Assembly: GCA_031552335.1 (NCBI GenBank)
Contig: JAVBMQ010000070.1
Coordinates: forward strand, 1 to 64,000
Direction: 5' to 3'
DNA length: 64,000 bases
From: JAISFI01 sp031552335
GTDB lineage: Bacteria > Bacteroidota > Bacteroidia > Bacteroidales > Azobacteroidaceae
The notes under the pieces are model-generated. The model searched no databases and was not told where the DNA came from. It saw only the letters and a program-made list of their open reading frames with translations. The first letter of the stretch is position 1, and every line of letters begins with the position of its first letter. This document shows, piece by piece, positions 43,507 to 51,139 of the stretch. A program made the translations under genes and the position numbers.

Positions 43507-43974
43507 TTAGTATTGTTGTTCCAACAACCAGGCATCCTCAAAAGCCGGTGCGTATTTCATTTTTATTTGATCACGTTTTGCTGCTGCATCATCTTTGCTG
43601 TCATATGAAGCAACAATAACACGATACATACCGGCTTCATTTTGAGCAAGGATCACATTAAATCCATCACCTTCCATACGTTCTTTCAAAGAAAGTGCAT
43701 TGGTTTTATTCTGAAAACTGCCGATAACTACACTATAACGTTTCAAACCGGTACCGGCAACAGGTGTAATTTTTTCTTTTTTAACCGTAGCCTGTATACC
43801 TGTAGATGGTTTGGAAACTGGAACCGTTTCTTCTACGACTACAATTGTTTCTTCCGGTTCTTTTTCTTTCGCTTTTTCATATGCTGCTTTATATGCACTT
43901 TGTTTTGATTTACATGCTGTAAATGAACAAACTAAACACAAAGCTAATCCGAATAACCAAATTTTAGATTTCAT
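43507..43974 (-). CDS. SPOR-domain lipoprotein
   Basis: 155 residues from ATG 43974 (MKSKIWLFGLALCLVCSFTAC); 21 upstream codons cover the promoter and were dropped. Cys21 is the lipidation site. A Lys/Glu-rich linker (YKAAYEKAKEKEPEETIVVV) leads to a C-terminal SPOR domain (about 75-150: RYSVVIGSFQNKTNALSLKE, YRVIVASYDSKDDAAAKRDQ). SPOR domains bind peptidoglycan stripped of stem peptides, so this is probably a septal or cell-wall-associated outer-membrane lipoprotein. Nearby murB fits a cell-wall setting, but the repeat between them may separate the transcripts. Confidence 0.85.
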   Translation of the reverse strand: MKSKIWLFGLALCLVCSFTACKSKQSAYKAAYEKAKEKEPEETIVVVEETVPVSKPSTGIQATVKKEKITPVAGTGLKRYSVVIGSFQNKTNALSLKERMEGDGFNVILAQNEAGMYRVIVASYDSKDDAAAKRDQIKMKYAPAFEDAWLLEQQY

Positions 43975-44005
43975 AAGTTCAATATTTTGTAAATATTTAA
44001 TGATA

Positions 44006-44013
44006 CAAAAATA
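44006..44013 (-). promoter_or_regulatory. Probable -7 box for the SPOR lipoprotein gene
   Basis: Minus-strand TATTTTTG fits TAnnTTTG and gives a leader of about 25-30 bases. No CAAA at the right distance for the -33 box. Confidence 0.35.
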
Positions 44014-44073
44014 CACAATTAATATCAAATACAACAATACAAACGAAATAAAGGTTGCATCGTTTTATATTTT

Positions 44074-45195
44074 TTATAGAACGCCTTTGGTAGAAGGCAA
44101 TTCATAGCGATAAACATCACGTTTGACAGCCATCTTGACAGCCCTGGCCAAGGCCTTGAATATGCCTTCTATCTTGTGGTGCTCGTTGCTTCCTTCCGCT
44201 CTGATATTCAGGTTCATTTTAGCAGAATCACTCAGGGATTTGAAGAAATGGAGAAACATTTCAGTAGGCATATCTCCCACTTTTTCCCTTTTGAACTCAA
44301 CATCCCAAACCAACCACGGACGACCGCCAAAATCAAGTACTGCACTGCACAGGCAATCATCCATTGGCAATGAGAAACCATAACGTTCAATTCCTCTCTT
44401 GCTTCCTAAAGCCTGATACAAACATTCTCCCAGAGCGATGGCTGTATCTTCTATCGTATGATGCTCATCAACCTGCAAATCGCCCTTTACCTGGATGGTA
44501 AGATCCATTCCTGAATGTTTACCTATCTGTTCCAGCATATGATCAAAGAAATGCAATCCGGTAGAAATTTCTGTTTTTCCCTTTCCATCGAGATTTAAGG
44601 AAATATAGATATCTGTTTCCTTTGTTGTCCGTTGCACGGAAGCCGTACGCTCTCCGGCATAAAGATATTCTGAGATTACATCCCAATCTGTTGTATTTAA
44701 GACTGTTGTCAGACAATGTTCTTCCAGATATTCACCGGCATCTTCTCCATCATATAACCAAATGGCTTTTGCACCGAGATTCTTGGCAAGCATAACATCT
44801 GTAATCCGGTCACCAATCACATAAGAATTGGCCAGATCATATTCTCCAGCCATATATTTCCCCATCATACCGGTTCCCGGCTTCCGGGTAGGTAAATTTT
44901 CTTCCGGAAAACTTTTGTCAATTAAAATATCATCGAATGTAATCCCTTCATTCTCAAAAGTCTTCAAAATTTTATTCTGAGCCGGCCAGAATGTATCCTC
45001 CGGGAAAGACGGGGTTCCCAATCCATCCTGATTAGTTACCATTACCAGTTCAAAATCCAGATTTTTCCGGATAAAATATAAATTCCTGAAAACTTTAGGA
45101 AAAAATTCCAGTTTTTCAAGACTATCCAACTGATAATCCTGGGGCGGTTCTATGACCAGCGTACCATCTCTGTCAATAAATAATGCTCGCTTCAT
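44074..45195 (-). CDS. hisB: Bifunctional histidinol-phosphatase / imidazoleglycerol-phosphate dehydratase
   Basis: 373 residues. The N-terminal HAD phosphatase (about 1-165) starts MKRALFIDRDGTLVIEPP with the DxD nucleophile, and has VMVTNQDGLG-like text (LVMVTNQDGL) and VIGDRITDVMLAKNLGAKA. The C-terminal IGPD domain (about 180-373) shows LHFFDHMLEQIGKHSGMDL and VDEHHTIEDTAIALGECL for manganese. It performs steps 6 and 8 of histidine synthesis. The fused form is found in some proteobacteria and Bacteroidota. Its ATG overlaps the hisC stop by four bases; it is the last gene of hisGDCB. Confidence 0.95.
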   Translation of the reverse strand: MKRALFIDRDGTLVIEPPQDYQLDSLEKLEFFPKVFRNLYFIRKNLDFELVMVTNQDGLGTPSFPEDTFWPAQNKILKTFENEGITFDDILIDKSFPEENLPTRKPGTGMMGKYMAGEYDLANSYVIGDRITDVMLAKNLGAKAIWLYDGEDAGEYLEEHCLTTVLNTTDWDVISEYLYAGERTASVQRTTKETDIYISLNLDGKGKTEISTGLHFFDHMLEQIGKHSGMDLTIQVKGDLQVDEHHTIEDTAIALGECLYQALGSKRGIERYGFSLPMDDCLCSAVLDFGGRPWLVWDVEFKREKVGDMPTEMFLHFFKSLSDSAKMNLNIRAEGSNEHHKIEGIFKALARAVKMAVKRDVYRYELPSTKGVL

Positions 45196-46220
45196 ATACT
45201 TTTCAATGCATCTAATAATTCTTTGTTTTCATCAGGTGTACCCACTGTAATACGGAGGCAATTCAAACATAAGGAAATTGAATTCCTGTTGCGGACAATG
45301 ATTCCTTTATCCACCAATGAGTGATAAAGACCATTGGCATCATCCACCCGGACCAGTAAGAAATTAGCATCAGTCGGATAAATCTTATGAATCAAAGGCA
45401 AAGAAGACAATTCTTTATATAAAATATCCCTATCCTTCAGTAAAATAGATATCCATTCCTGTATATCCTGATATCTATCCAGCAATTTGATAGCATATTC
45501 CTGTGTCAATTTATTGACATTATAAGGATATTTTACTTTGTTAAAAAGTTTGATAATTTCCTTTGAGGCAAATGCCATTCCCAAACGAACAGAAGCACTT
45601 CCCCATGCTTTGGAGAATGTCTGCAGTATGATTAAATTCGGGTATTTATCCAAATCTTTCAGGAATGACGGTTGAGAAGAAAAGTCAATATATGCTTCAT
45701 CAAGGATTACAATACCCGGGAACTGTTCAATGGTCCGTATAATTTCCTCTCTGTTCAGGGAATTCCCTGTCGGATTATTCGGTGAACACAAGAAAATCAC
45801 TTTGGTATGATCATCTGTGGCCTGAAGCAAATGTTCCGCTTTGAAATCATAATTTTCATCCAATAACACCTGCCGGTACTCCACATGATTGATATTGGCC
45901 GCCACCTGATACATACCATAGGTAGGATCGATAGCTACAATATTATCCATTGCCGGTTCACAGAAAATACGAATCGCCAGATCAATCGGTTCATCGCTTC
46001 CCACACCCAACATAATTTTTTCCGGAGCTACAGACTTGATCGCAGCTAATTTTTCTTTCAATGCCCATTGTAAAGGATCCGGGTAGCGATTATAAGCTTC
46101 ATTATACGGATTTTCATTGGCATCTAAATAGACAGAAGCTTCTCCTTTGAATTCATCCCTTGCAGAAGAATAAGGTTTGAGATTCCATATATTTTCCCTG
46201 ACGATATTTTGCAGATTCAT
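45192..46220 (-). CDS. hisC: Histidinol-phosphate aminotransferase
   Basis: 342 residues. A PLP aminotransferase of fold I. Seen: VYLDANENPYN, LGVGSDEPIDLAIR, FLCSPNNPTGN, VILDEAYIDFS, and LQTFSKAWGSASVRLGMAF, whose Lys forms the internal aldimine; an Arg in CLRITVGTPDEN binds the carboxylate. It makes histidinol phosphate from imidazole-acetol phosphate. Length is typical. It lies 12 bases after hisD and overlaps hisB by four bases. Confidence 0.95.
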   Translation of the reverse strand: MNLQNIVRENIWNLKPYSSARDEFKGEASVYLDANENPYNEAYNRYPDPLQWALKEKLAAIKSVAPEKIMLGVGSDEPIDLAIRIFCEPAMDNIVAIDPTYGMYQVAANINHVEYRQVLLDENYDFKAEHLLQATDDHTKVIFLCSPNNPTGNSLNREEIIRTIEQFPGIVILDEAYIDFSSQPSFLKDLDKYPNLIILQTFSKAWGSASVRLGMAFASKEIIKLFNKVKYPYNVNKLTQEYAIKLLDRYQDIQEWISILLKDRDILYKELSSLPLIHKIYPTDANFLLVRVDDANGLYHSLVDKGIIVRNRNSISLCLNCLRITVGTPDENKELLDALKSI

Positions 46221-46232
46221 ATATTTAGCATT

Positions 46233-47507
46233 TTATTTCATTCTTAATGTCACAGCATTTTTGTGAGCATCCAACTCTTCATTTTGAGCCATGATTTCAA
46301 TAACCGGACCTATCGTTTGTATTCCTTGTTTAGAAATTTCCTGGAAAGTAATTTTTTTAACAAAACTATCCAGATTGACCCCATTATACATTTTGGCATA
46401 ACCATTTGTCGGCAAAGTATGATTTGTACCCGAAGCATAATCGCCTGCACTTTCAGGAGTATAACTTCCCAGAAATACCGAACCGGCATTGATTATTTTT
46501 TCTGATAGCAATGCATAGTCTACCGTTTCGATAATCAAATGTTCAGGAGCATAAGCATTGGTAAAATCAACGATTTCATCGTGATCTTTGAATAAAATGA
46601 TCCGGCTGTTTTCCAGAGATTTAGCAGCCAACTCCTTGCGGGATAGATTTGCTAACTGACGTTCTACCTCTTCTATAACCTGCTTGGCGAAAACTTCAGA
46701 AGAAGTCGTTAAAACAGCCTGACTATCAGCACCATGTTCAGCCTGAGACAATAAATCCGAAGCAACAAAAGCAGGATTTGAAGTATCGTCTGCAATCACC
46801 TGCACTTCCGAAGGACCAGCAGGCATATCTATGGCCACATCTCTCAATCCGACCAACTGCTTAGCAGCCATAACATACTGATTACCTGGACCAAATATCT
46901 TATAAACTTTAGGAACACTTTCCGTTCCGTAAGCCATGGAAGCAATAGCCTGAACTCCACCAACCTTGAATATTTTATTAACGCCCGCTTCTTTAGCAGC
47001 AAATAAGATAGCAGGGTGTATCTTTCCTTCTGCATTAGGAGGTGAACAAAGAACAATCTCCGAACATCCCGCAATCTTTGCCGGAACAGCAAGCATCAGT
47101 ACCGTAGAAAACAAAGGAGCTGTCCCACCCGGAACATATAAACCTACTTTTTCAATGGGAACCGCCTTTTGCCAGCAAAGCACACCCGGCATCGTTTTGA
47201 TTTTTTTAGATACAAAACGCTGAGAAACGTGAAACATTTCAATATTCCTCATAGCCACGCGAATCGCAGACTTCAGGTCTTTGGAAATCTGTTGTTCCGC
47301 ATCTCTGATTTCTTCTTCAGAAACCTGCAAAGAAGATAAAGTAACTTTATCGAATTGAGCCCCATATTCCAGAACAGCCTCATCTCCACGCTCCCGGACA
47401 TCATCCAGAATCGTTTTCACTCTACTCAACAAAGATGAATGATCTATCAGCGGACGAGATATCAATTTCCGCCACTCATCTTTCTGCGGATATTTAATGA
47501 CTTGCAT
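46233..47507 (-). CDS. hisD: Histidinol dehydrogenase
   Basis: 424 residues. A zinc NAD enzyme for the last two steps of histidine synthesis. Seen: VGLYVPGGTAPLFSTVLMLA, IFGPGNQYVMAAKQ, DMPAGPSEVQVIADD, and DLLSQAEHGADSQAVLTT, the last carrying zinc and catalytic histidines; YAPEHLIIE and GDYASGTNHTLPTNG complete the active site. The gene starts three bases after the hisG stop. Confidence 0.96.
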   Translation of the reverse strand: MQVIKYPQKDEWRKLISRPLIDHSSLLSRVKTILDDVRERGDEAVLEYGAQFDKVTLSSLQVSEEEIRDAEQQISKDLKSAIRVAMRNIEMFHVSQRFVSKKIKTMPGVLCWQKAVPIEKVGLYVPGGTAPLFSTVLMLAVPAKIAGCSEIVLCSPPNAEGKIHPAILFAAKEAGVNKIFKVGGVQAIASMAYGTESVPKVYKIFGPGNQYVMAAKQLVGLRDVAIDMPAGPSEVQVIADDTSNPAFVASDLLSQAEHGADSQAVLTTSSEVFAKQVIEEVERQLANLSRKELAAKSLENSRIILFKDHDEIVDFTNAYAPEHLIIETVDYALLSEKIINAGSVFLGSYTPESAGDYASGTNHTLPTNGYAKMYNGVNLDSFVKKITFQEISKQGIQTIGPVIEIMAQNEELDAHKNAVTLRMK

Positions 47508-47510
47508 AAT

Positions 47511-48362
47511 TTATAATATCATTTTTTCAATCGGAACAACCAGAATACCTTCTGCGCCCAAAGCTTTCAATTTGCCAATCACTTCCCAAAACTGTTTTTC
47601 ACTGATCACAGAATGAACGGAACTCCAGCCTTCTTCAGCCAATGGCATAACTGTCGGACTCTTCATACCGGGAAGTATATCCGAAACCTCCTTCAACTTG
47701 CTATTGGGAACATTCAACAAAATATATTTTTTATCCTCAGCAGTCTGCACGGCATCGATCCTGAAAATCAGTTCTTCGAGAATTTCCTGTTTCTCCTTAT
47801 TCAAATGATTATGGCCGATCAACAATGCTTCCGATTGCATAAGCACTTCCACCTCTTTCAGATGGTTACTGACAAGTGTACTTCCGGAACTCACAATATC
47901 AAAGATAGCATCTGCCAATCCGATTCCGGGGGCTATTTCTACAGAACCGCTAATCACATGAATTTCCGATTTAATCGCATTTTTCTGTAAAAACGCTTTC
48001 AGAATATGAGGATAAGAAGTAGCAATTTTCTTTCCGGCAAACCAATTCAACCCATGATATTCTTCATCCTTGGGAATAGCCAGGGAAAGACGACATTTAC
48101 TAAACCCCAATCGTTTGATAATATTGGCATCTTCATTTTTTTCTACATATTCATTTTCACCGACAATACCCACATCAGCTATTCCGGTAGCTACCGATTG
48201 CGGAATATCATCATCCCGAAGAAATAGGAGTTCCACCGGAAATGTTTTGGATTGAACCAATAAACTTCTTTTTCCGGGAGAGAGTTTCACCCCTGCTTCT
48301 CCCAACAATTCCATTGTCTCCTCAAATAAACGGCCTTTGGCCTGAACTGCAATTCTTAACAT
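47511..48362 (-). CDS. hisG: ATP phosphoribosyltransferase, long form
   Basis: 283 residues, the long homohexameric form, which has its own C-terminal regulatory domain and needs no HisZ. Seen: MLRIAVQAKGRLFEETMELL, GIADVGIVGENEYVE, LADAIFDIVSSGSTLVSN for PRPP binding, then a C-terminal ACT-like domain (about 205-283) with SGM-type text LPGMKSPTVMPLAEEGW. It catalyses the first, feedback-inhibited step. It is the first gene of hisGDCB and sits directly behind a His-codon leader peptide and attenuator. Confidence 0.96.
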   Translation of the reverse strand: MLRIAVQAKGRLFEETMELLGEAGVKLSPGKRSLLVQSKTFPVELLFLRDDDIPQSVATGIADVGIVGENEYVEKNEDANIIKRLGFSKCRLSLAIPKDEEYHGLNWFAGKKIATSYPHILKAFLQKNAIKSEIHVISGSVEIAPGIGLADAIFDIVSSGSTLVSNHLKEVEVLMQSEALLIGHNHLNKEKQEILEELIFRIDAVQTAEDKKYILLNVPNSKLKEVSDILPGMKSPTVMPLAEEGWSSVHSVISEKQFWEVIGKLKALGAEGILVVPIEKMIL

Positions 48363-48376
48363 AAACTGATTATTAA

Positions 48377-48406
48377 TAAAAAAGGCTCACCTTTTCCGGC
48401 AAGCCT
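48377..48406 (-). terminator. Attenuator terminator of the his operon
   Basis: On the minus strand AGGCTTGCC pairs with GGTGAGCCT (two wobbles) over a six-base loop, followed by a run of six T. It lies 40 bases after the leader-peptide stop and just before hisG, the place expected for a transcription attenuator. Confidence 0.75.
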
Positions 48407-48446
48407 CATATATGTTTTAACTATAAATACCAATGCCCACCGAAAA

Positions 48447-48488
48447 TTATTCGCTGTAATGATGGTGGTTATGTAAATTTGTTATCAT
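48447..48488 (-). CDS. his operon leader peptide
   Basis: A 13-residue frame, MITNLHNHHHYSE, with four His codons including three in a row, ends in TAA. It lies downstream of a TAnnTTTG promoter box and 40 bases before a T-tailed hairpin that precedes hisG. This is the arrangement of a classic ribosome-mediated his attenuator: when charged tRNA-His is scarce, the ribosome stalls on the His codons and an alternative fold prevents termination. CCACC inside the peptide region can pair with GGTGG just after its stop, a candidate for the competing hairpin. Function is inferred from sequence and position. Confidence 0.75.
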   Translation of the reverse strand: MITNLHNHHHYSE

Positions 48489-48506
48489 TCTTACTATTTT
48501 ACCGTA

Positions 48507-48536
48507 CAAAGGTACGAAAATTTGTTTACTTACAAA
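48507..48536 (-). promoter_or_regulatory. Promoter of the his operon
   Basis: Minus-strand TACCTTTG at 48514-48507 is a strong -7 box, 18 bases before the leader-peptide ATG. A TTTG at 48536-48533 stands at 18-base spacing, slightly short, and lies inside the 3' end of lipB. Confidence 0.55.
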
Positions 48537-49194
48537 ACAATTCAATGAATATTTGATATAATTTTTCTTTCACTTCCTGCATATTAACCTCCCTTCCTAA
48601 TTCTTTTTGTAAAGAAGTGACCCCTTTGTCTACAAATCCGCAGGGATTAATCAAATGAAAGTATTCCAGATCCGTATTGACATTTAATGCAAATCCATGC
48701 ATAGTCACATAATGGCTGCTACGAACCCCAATCGCACAAATTTTCCTTGTTAACTGAGGATGACCTGTATCTAACCAAACACCGGTAGCACCCTCCAAAC
48801 GTCCGGACCTAATTCCATAAGAAGCCAATAACAGAATAACAGCCTCTTCCATCCTGATGATGTATTCTTTAAGTCCCAACCCCATGCTATCTAAATCAAA
48901 AATAGGATAGCCAACCAATTGTCCGGGACCATGAAAAGTAACATCACCTCCCCTGTCGACCATGAAAAGTGCCACTCCTTTCTCTGCAAGTACATCTTCC
49001 GGAAATAACAGATTCATCATTTTCCCGCTTTTCCCAACAGTAATCACAGGAGGATGTTCACAAAACACCAAAGTATTTTTTCCCGATTGATTCGATAATT
49101 TCAAACGAATAGCCTCTTCAAACAATTCCTTTTGCCGATCAAAAGCATCAGCATAAGATATGAGTCCCCAATCCGAGAAATTTAAGCTCTCCAT
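48526..49194 (-). CDS. lipB: Octanoyltransferase
   Basis: 222 residues. It moves octanoyl groups from acyl carrier protein to lipoyl domains. The signature VDRGGDVTFHGPGQLVGYP is present, with the catalytic Lys in RKICAIGVRSSHYVTMHG and Cys in HLINPCGFVDKGVTSL. The gene overlaps the end of mtgA by 13 bases. Its 3' end carries the -33 box of the his promoter, so the two transcription units abut. Confidence 0.94.
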   Translation of the reverse strand: MESLNFSDWGLISYADAFDRQKELFEEAIRLKLSNQSGKNTLVFCEHPPVITVGKSGKMMNLLFPEDVLAEKGVALFMVDRGGDVTFHGPGQLVGYPIFDLDSMGLGLKEYIIRMEEAVILLLASYGIRSGRLEGATGVWLDTGHPQLTRKICAIGVRSSHYVTMHGFALNVNTDLEYFHLINPCGFVDKGVTSLQKELGREVNMQEVKEKLYQIFIELFCK

Positions 49195-49934
49195 TTTTTT
49201 CTTTTCTTAGCAGATGGAGGAGGATCCGGTCTATCCTTCACGTCTTTTCCGAAGTTAACCTTCATGATTTTATCCATCAAAGTCATAATTTTAGCCTGTC
49301 GCCGCAACAGATAAGGAGAAGGGCGGGCTGAATTGTACTGTAACGGATTGGGCAAAGAGGCAGCAATCAAGGCAGCTTCGGATTTTGTCAACCGTAATGC
49401 ATTTTTTCTGAAGTTAGACTGAGCAACAGCCTCTGCACCATATATTCCATCACCCATTTCCACTGAATTGAGATAAACCTCCATAATCCGTTCTTTACCC
49501 CAGGTAAATTCTATCAAAACAGTAAAATACACCTCTAATCCTTTACGAAAATAAGAACGTCCGGGCCATAAAAACACATTTTTGGCTGTTTGTTGGGATA
49601 TCGTACTGGCTCCCCTCAGTTTTTTTCCTTTCTGAGCATCTTTCTGAGCAATCTCTATCTGATCAAAATCAAAACCATTGTGTATCAGGAATAAATTATC
49701 TTCCGATGCCACAACAGCCTGTACTAATTGCTGGGAAATCTTATCCATTGGCACCCACTTATGTTTCAATTTAACAGGTCTCCCATCTACCTTCTGTTCA
49801 TACATACGAATAAACATCAATGGAGTATAATATACCGGAACAAAGCGATATAGCACCACCATCAACAAGCTTAATATAAACAAAGAAAGGATGATATTTC
49901 TCGTCCATACGAGAATTTTCCGGATGAATTTCAT
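49182..49934 (-). CDS. mtgA: Monofunctional biosynthetic peptidoglycan transglycosylase
   Basis: 250 residues. One N-terminal TM anchor (LSLFILSLLMVVLYRFVPVY) and a GT51 glycosyltransferase domain: VVASEDNLFLIHNGFD with the catalytic Glu, KLRGASTISQQTAKNVFL, KGLEVYFTVLIEFTWGKERI and EVYLNSVEMGDGIYGAEA. It polymerises lipid II in the periplasm without a transpeptidase domain. The C-terminus is a Pro/Lys-rich tail (KDRPDPPPSAKKRKKWRA). It overlaps lipB by 13 bases, so the two are co-transcribed. Confidence 0.94.
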   Translation of the reverse strand: MKFIRKILVWTRNIILSLFILSLLMVVLYRFVPVYYTPLMFIRMYEQKVDGRPVKLKHKWVPMDKISQQLVQAVVASEDNLFLIHNGFDFDQIEIAQKDAQKGKKLRGASTISQQTAKNVFLWPGRSYFRKGLEVYFTVLIEFTWGKERIMEVYLNSVEMGDGIYGAEAVAQSNFRKNALRLTKSEAALIAASLPNPLQYNSARPSPYLLRRQAKIMTLMDKIMKVNFGKDVKDRPDPPPSAKKRKKWRA

Positions 49935-49965
49935 TTGTTCGAATACAAATCTTAATGACAGACAG

Positions 49966-49973
49966 CAAAAGTA
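49966..49973 (-). promoter_or_regulatory. Probable -7 box for mtgA-lipB
   Basis: Minus-strand TACTTTTG fits TAnnTTTG, 31 bases before the mtgA ATG. The -33 element is not at the usual distance. Confidence 0.4.
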
Positions 49974-49990
49974 ATGCTTTTTTATTCAAA

Positions 49991-50025
49991 AAAAAAGACA
50001 ACCCTCCGGGAGAGTTGTCTTTTTC
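49991..50025 (-). terminator. Terminator of the OmpA-like lipoprotein gene
   Basis: GACAAC (49997-50002) pairs with GTTGTC (50014-50019) and an inner CTC/GAG pair closes a small loop. The minus strand then carries six T. Confidence 0.75.
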
Positions 50026-50047
50026 ATATTTATTTAGAAACAGTTTT

Positions 50048-50728
50048 TTATTTCAAAGTTCCGGCTTCAGCTTCTTTAACCATTTTTGCATTCGGTAAAA
50101 TATAAACTTCTACGCGACGGTTTTGAGATTGTCCTGCTTTTGTACTGTTATCAGCAACCGGTTCTTTAGAACCGTGTCCTTCAGAAGTCAGACGAGCAGA
50201 ACTAACAGATTGGCTGGTCAAATAGCTTTTCACAGCATCAGCACGTTGTTGAGACAAAGGATTGTTAACTGCATCTGAACCTGTACTGTCAGTATGTCCT
50301 ACAATCTGTACATCAGTATCAGGATTTGCCTGAAGACTGGCAGCAAATTGAGACAAAGAAGTTTTAGAAGCAGCGCTCAAATCAGCTTTACCTGTAGCAA
50401 ACAAAATTCCTGATTCAAAAGTAACTTTAATAGCTTGTCCGTCGTTGATAGACTCAACCTTAGCATTATTGATTTTTTCCAATTCTGCTTTTTGCTTATC
50501 CATTTTGTTTCCGATCAAAGCTCCGGCAGCGCCACCAGTAACAGCACCAATACCAGCACCAATAGCAGCACCTTTACCACCACCGATCAATGCACCGATA
50601 CCAGCACCCACAGCTGCACCTGCACCTGCACCAATACCAGTACCTTTAGCTGTATTACTGGCATTACAGGCAGAAAATAAAATTACCACAGAAAGCATTA
50701 ATGCTCCTAATAGATTTAAATTTTTCAT
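50048..50728 (-). CDS. OmpA-family lipoprotein with glycine-zipper region
   Basis: 226 residues. The lipoprotein signal ends in ILFSAC (Cys20). A Gly/Ala-rich segment follows (GIGAGAGAAVGAGIGALIGG), a glycine-zipper that may insert in or lie on a membrane. The C-terminal OmpA peptidoglycan-binding domain (about 100-215) has GHTDSTGSDAVNNPLSQQRA with the Asp that contacts diaminopimelate and NRRVEVYILP at the end. It probably ties the outer membrane to the wall. Its stop is followed by a clear terminator. No TAnnTTTG box was found in the 48 bases upstream, so it may depend on an earlier promoter. Confidence 0.88.
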   Translation of the reverse strand: MKNLNLLGALMLSVVILFSACNASNTAKGTGIGAGAGAAVGAGIGALIGGGKGAAIGAGIGAVTGGAAGALIGNKMDKQKAELEKINNAKVESINDGQAIKVTFESGILFATGKADLSAASKTSLSQFAASLQANPDTDVQIVGHTDSTGSDAVNNPLSQQRADAVKSYLTSQSVSSARLTSEGHGSKEPVADNSTKAGQSQNRRVEVYILPNAKMVKEAEAGTLK

Positions 50729-50776
50729 TTTGAATTAAGTTTTTTTAGAATTATAAATTATTTATCGATAACTTCT

Positions 50777-51106
50777 TCAATCAAACAGATCAATGGAATC
50801 ACAATACGCCAATTCTCCCTGAACGATAAAAGAAATTTCATCCGCTTCAAATTTTCCTATATTGTCTTTTTTTGCTTGTTTAATTACAAATCCAATCAAT
50901 TCATCTTCATCGATTTCGATTTCTTTTTCTTCCGGTACGGTTTCATCGAGAAATCCTTTATCTTCATAAAATTCATAGATGAGATCTACAATGTAATTCA
51001 AATCATCGTCGCTGAACTTAGTCTTCAGTTCTTGTGGAAGATAATTGCGAATAAACGCAATTGACTTGTCCTCATCATAAATGAAATCCTCGGTAGCCTG
51101 ACTCAT
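50777..51106 (-). CDS. Small acidic conserved protein of unknown function
   Basis: 109 residues, strongly acidic and helical. It opens MSQATEDFIYDEDKSIAFIR and contains LPQELKTKFSDDDLNYIVDL and VPEEKEIEIDEDELIGFVIK. No signal peptide, TM segment, metal motif or known catalytic pattern is visible. Similar short acidic proteins occur across Bacteroidales, but I cannot name a family. It lies between the OmpA-like gene (48 bases) and clpB (33 bases) on the same strand and may be read through from clpB, which could suggest a link to stress or protein quality control; this is weak inference. Confidence 0.65.
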   Translation of the reverse strand: MSQATEDFIYDEDKSIAFIRNYLPQELKTKFSDDDLNYIVDLIYEFYEDKGFLDETVPEEKEIEIDEDELIGFVIKQAKKDNIGKFEADEISFIVQGELAYCDSIDLFD

Positions 51107-51139
51107 ACTTTTTTTCGTTAAATTTGGGTGTAAAGATAA

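Noticed and set aside
50445..50738. Ala/Pro-rich open frame on the plus strand
   Set aside because: It is the complement of the glycine-zipper region of the OmpA-like lipoprotein gene; GGT/GCA codons read as ACC/TGC produce the pattern.
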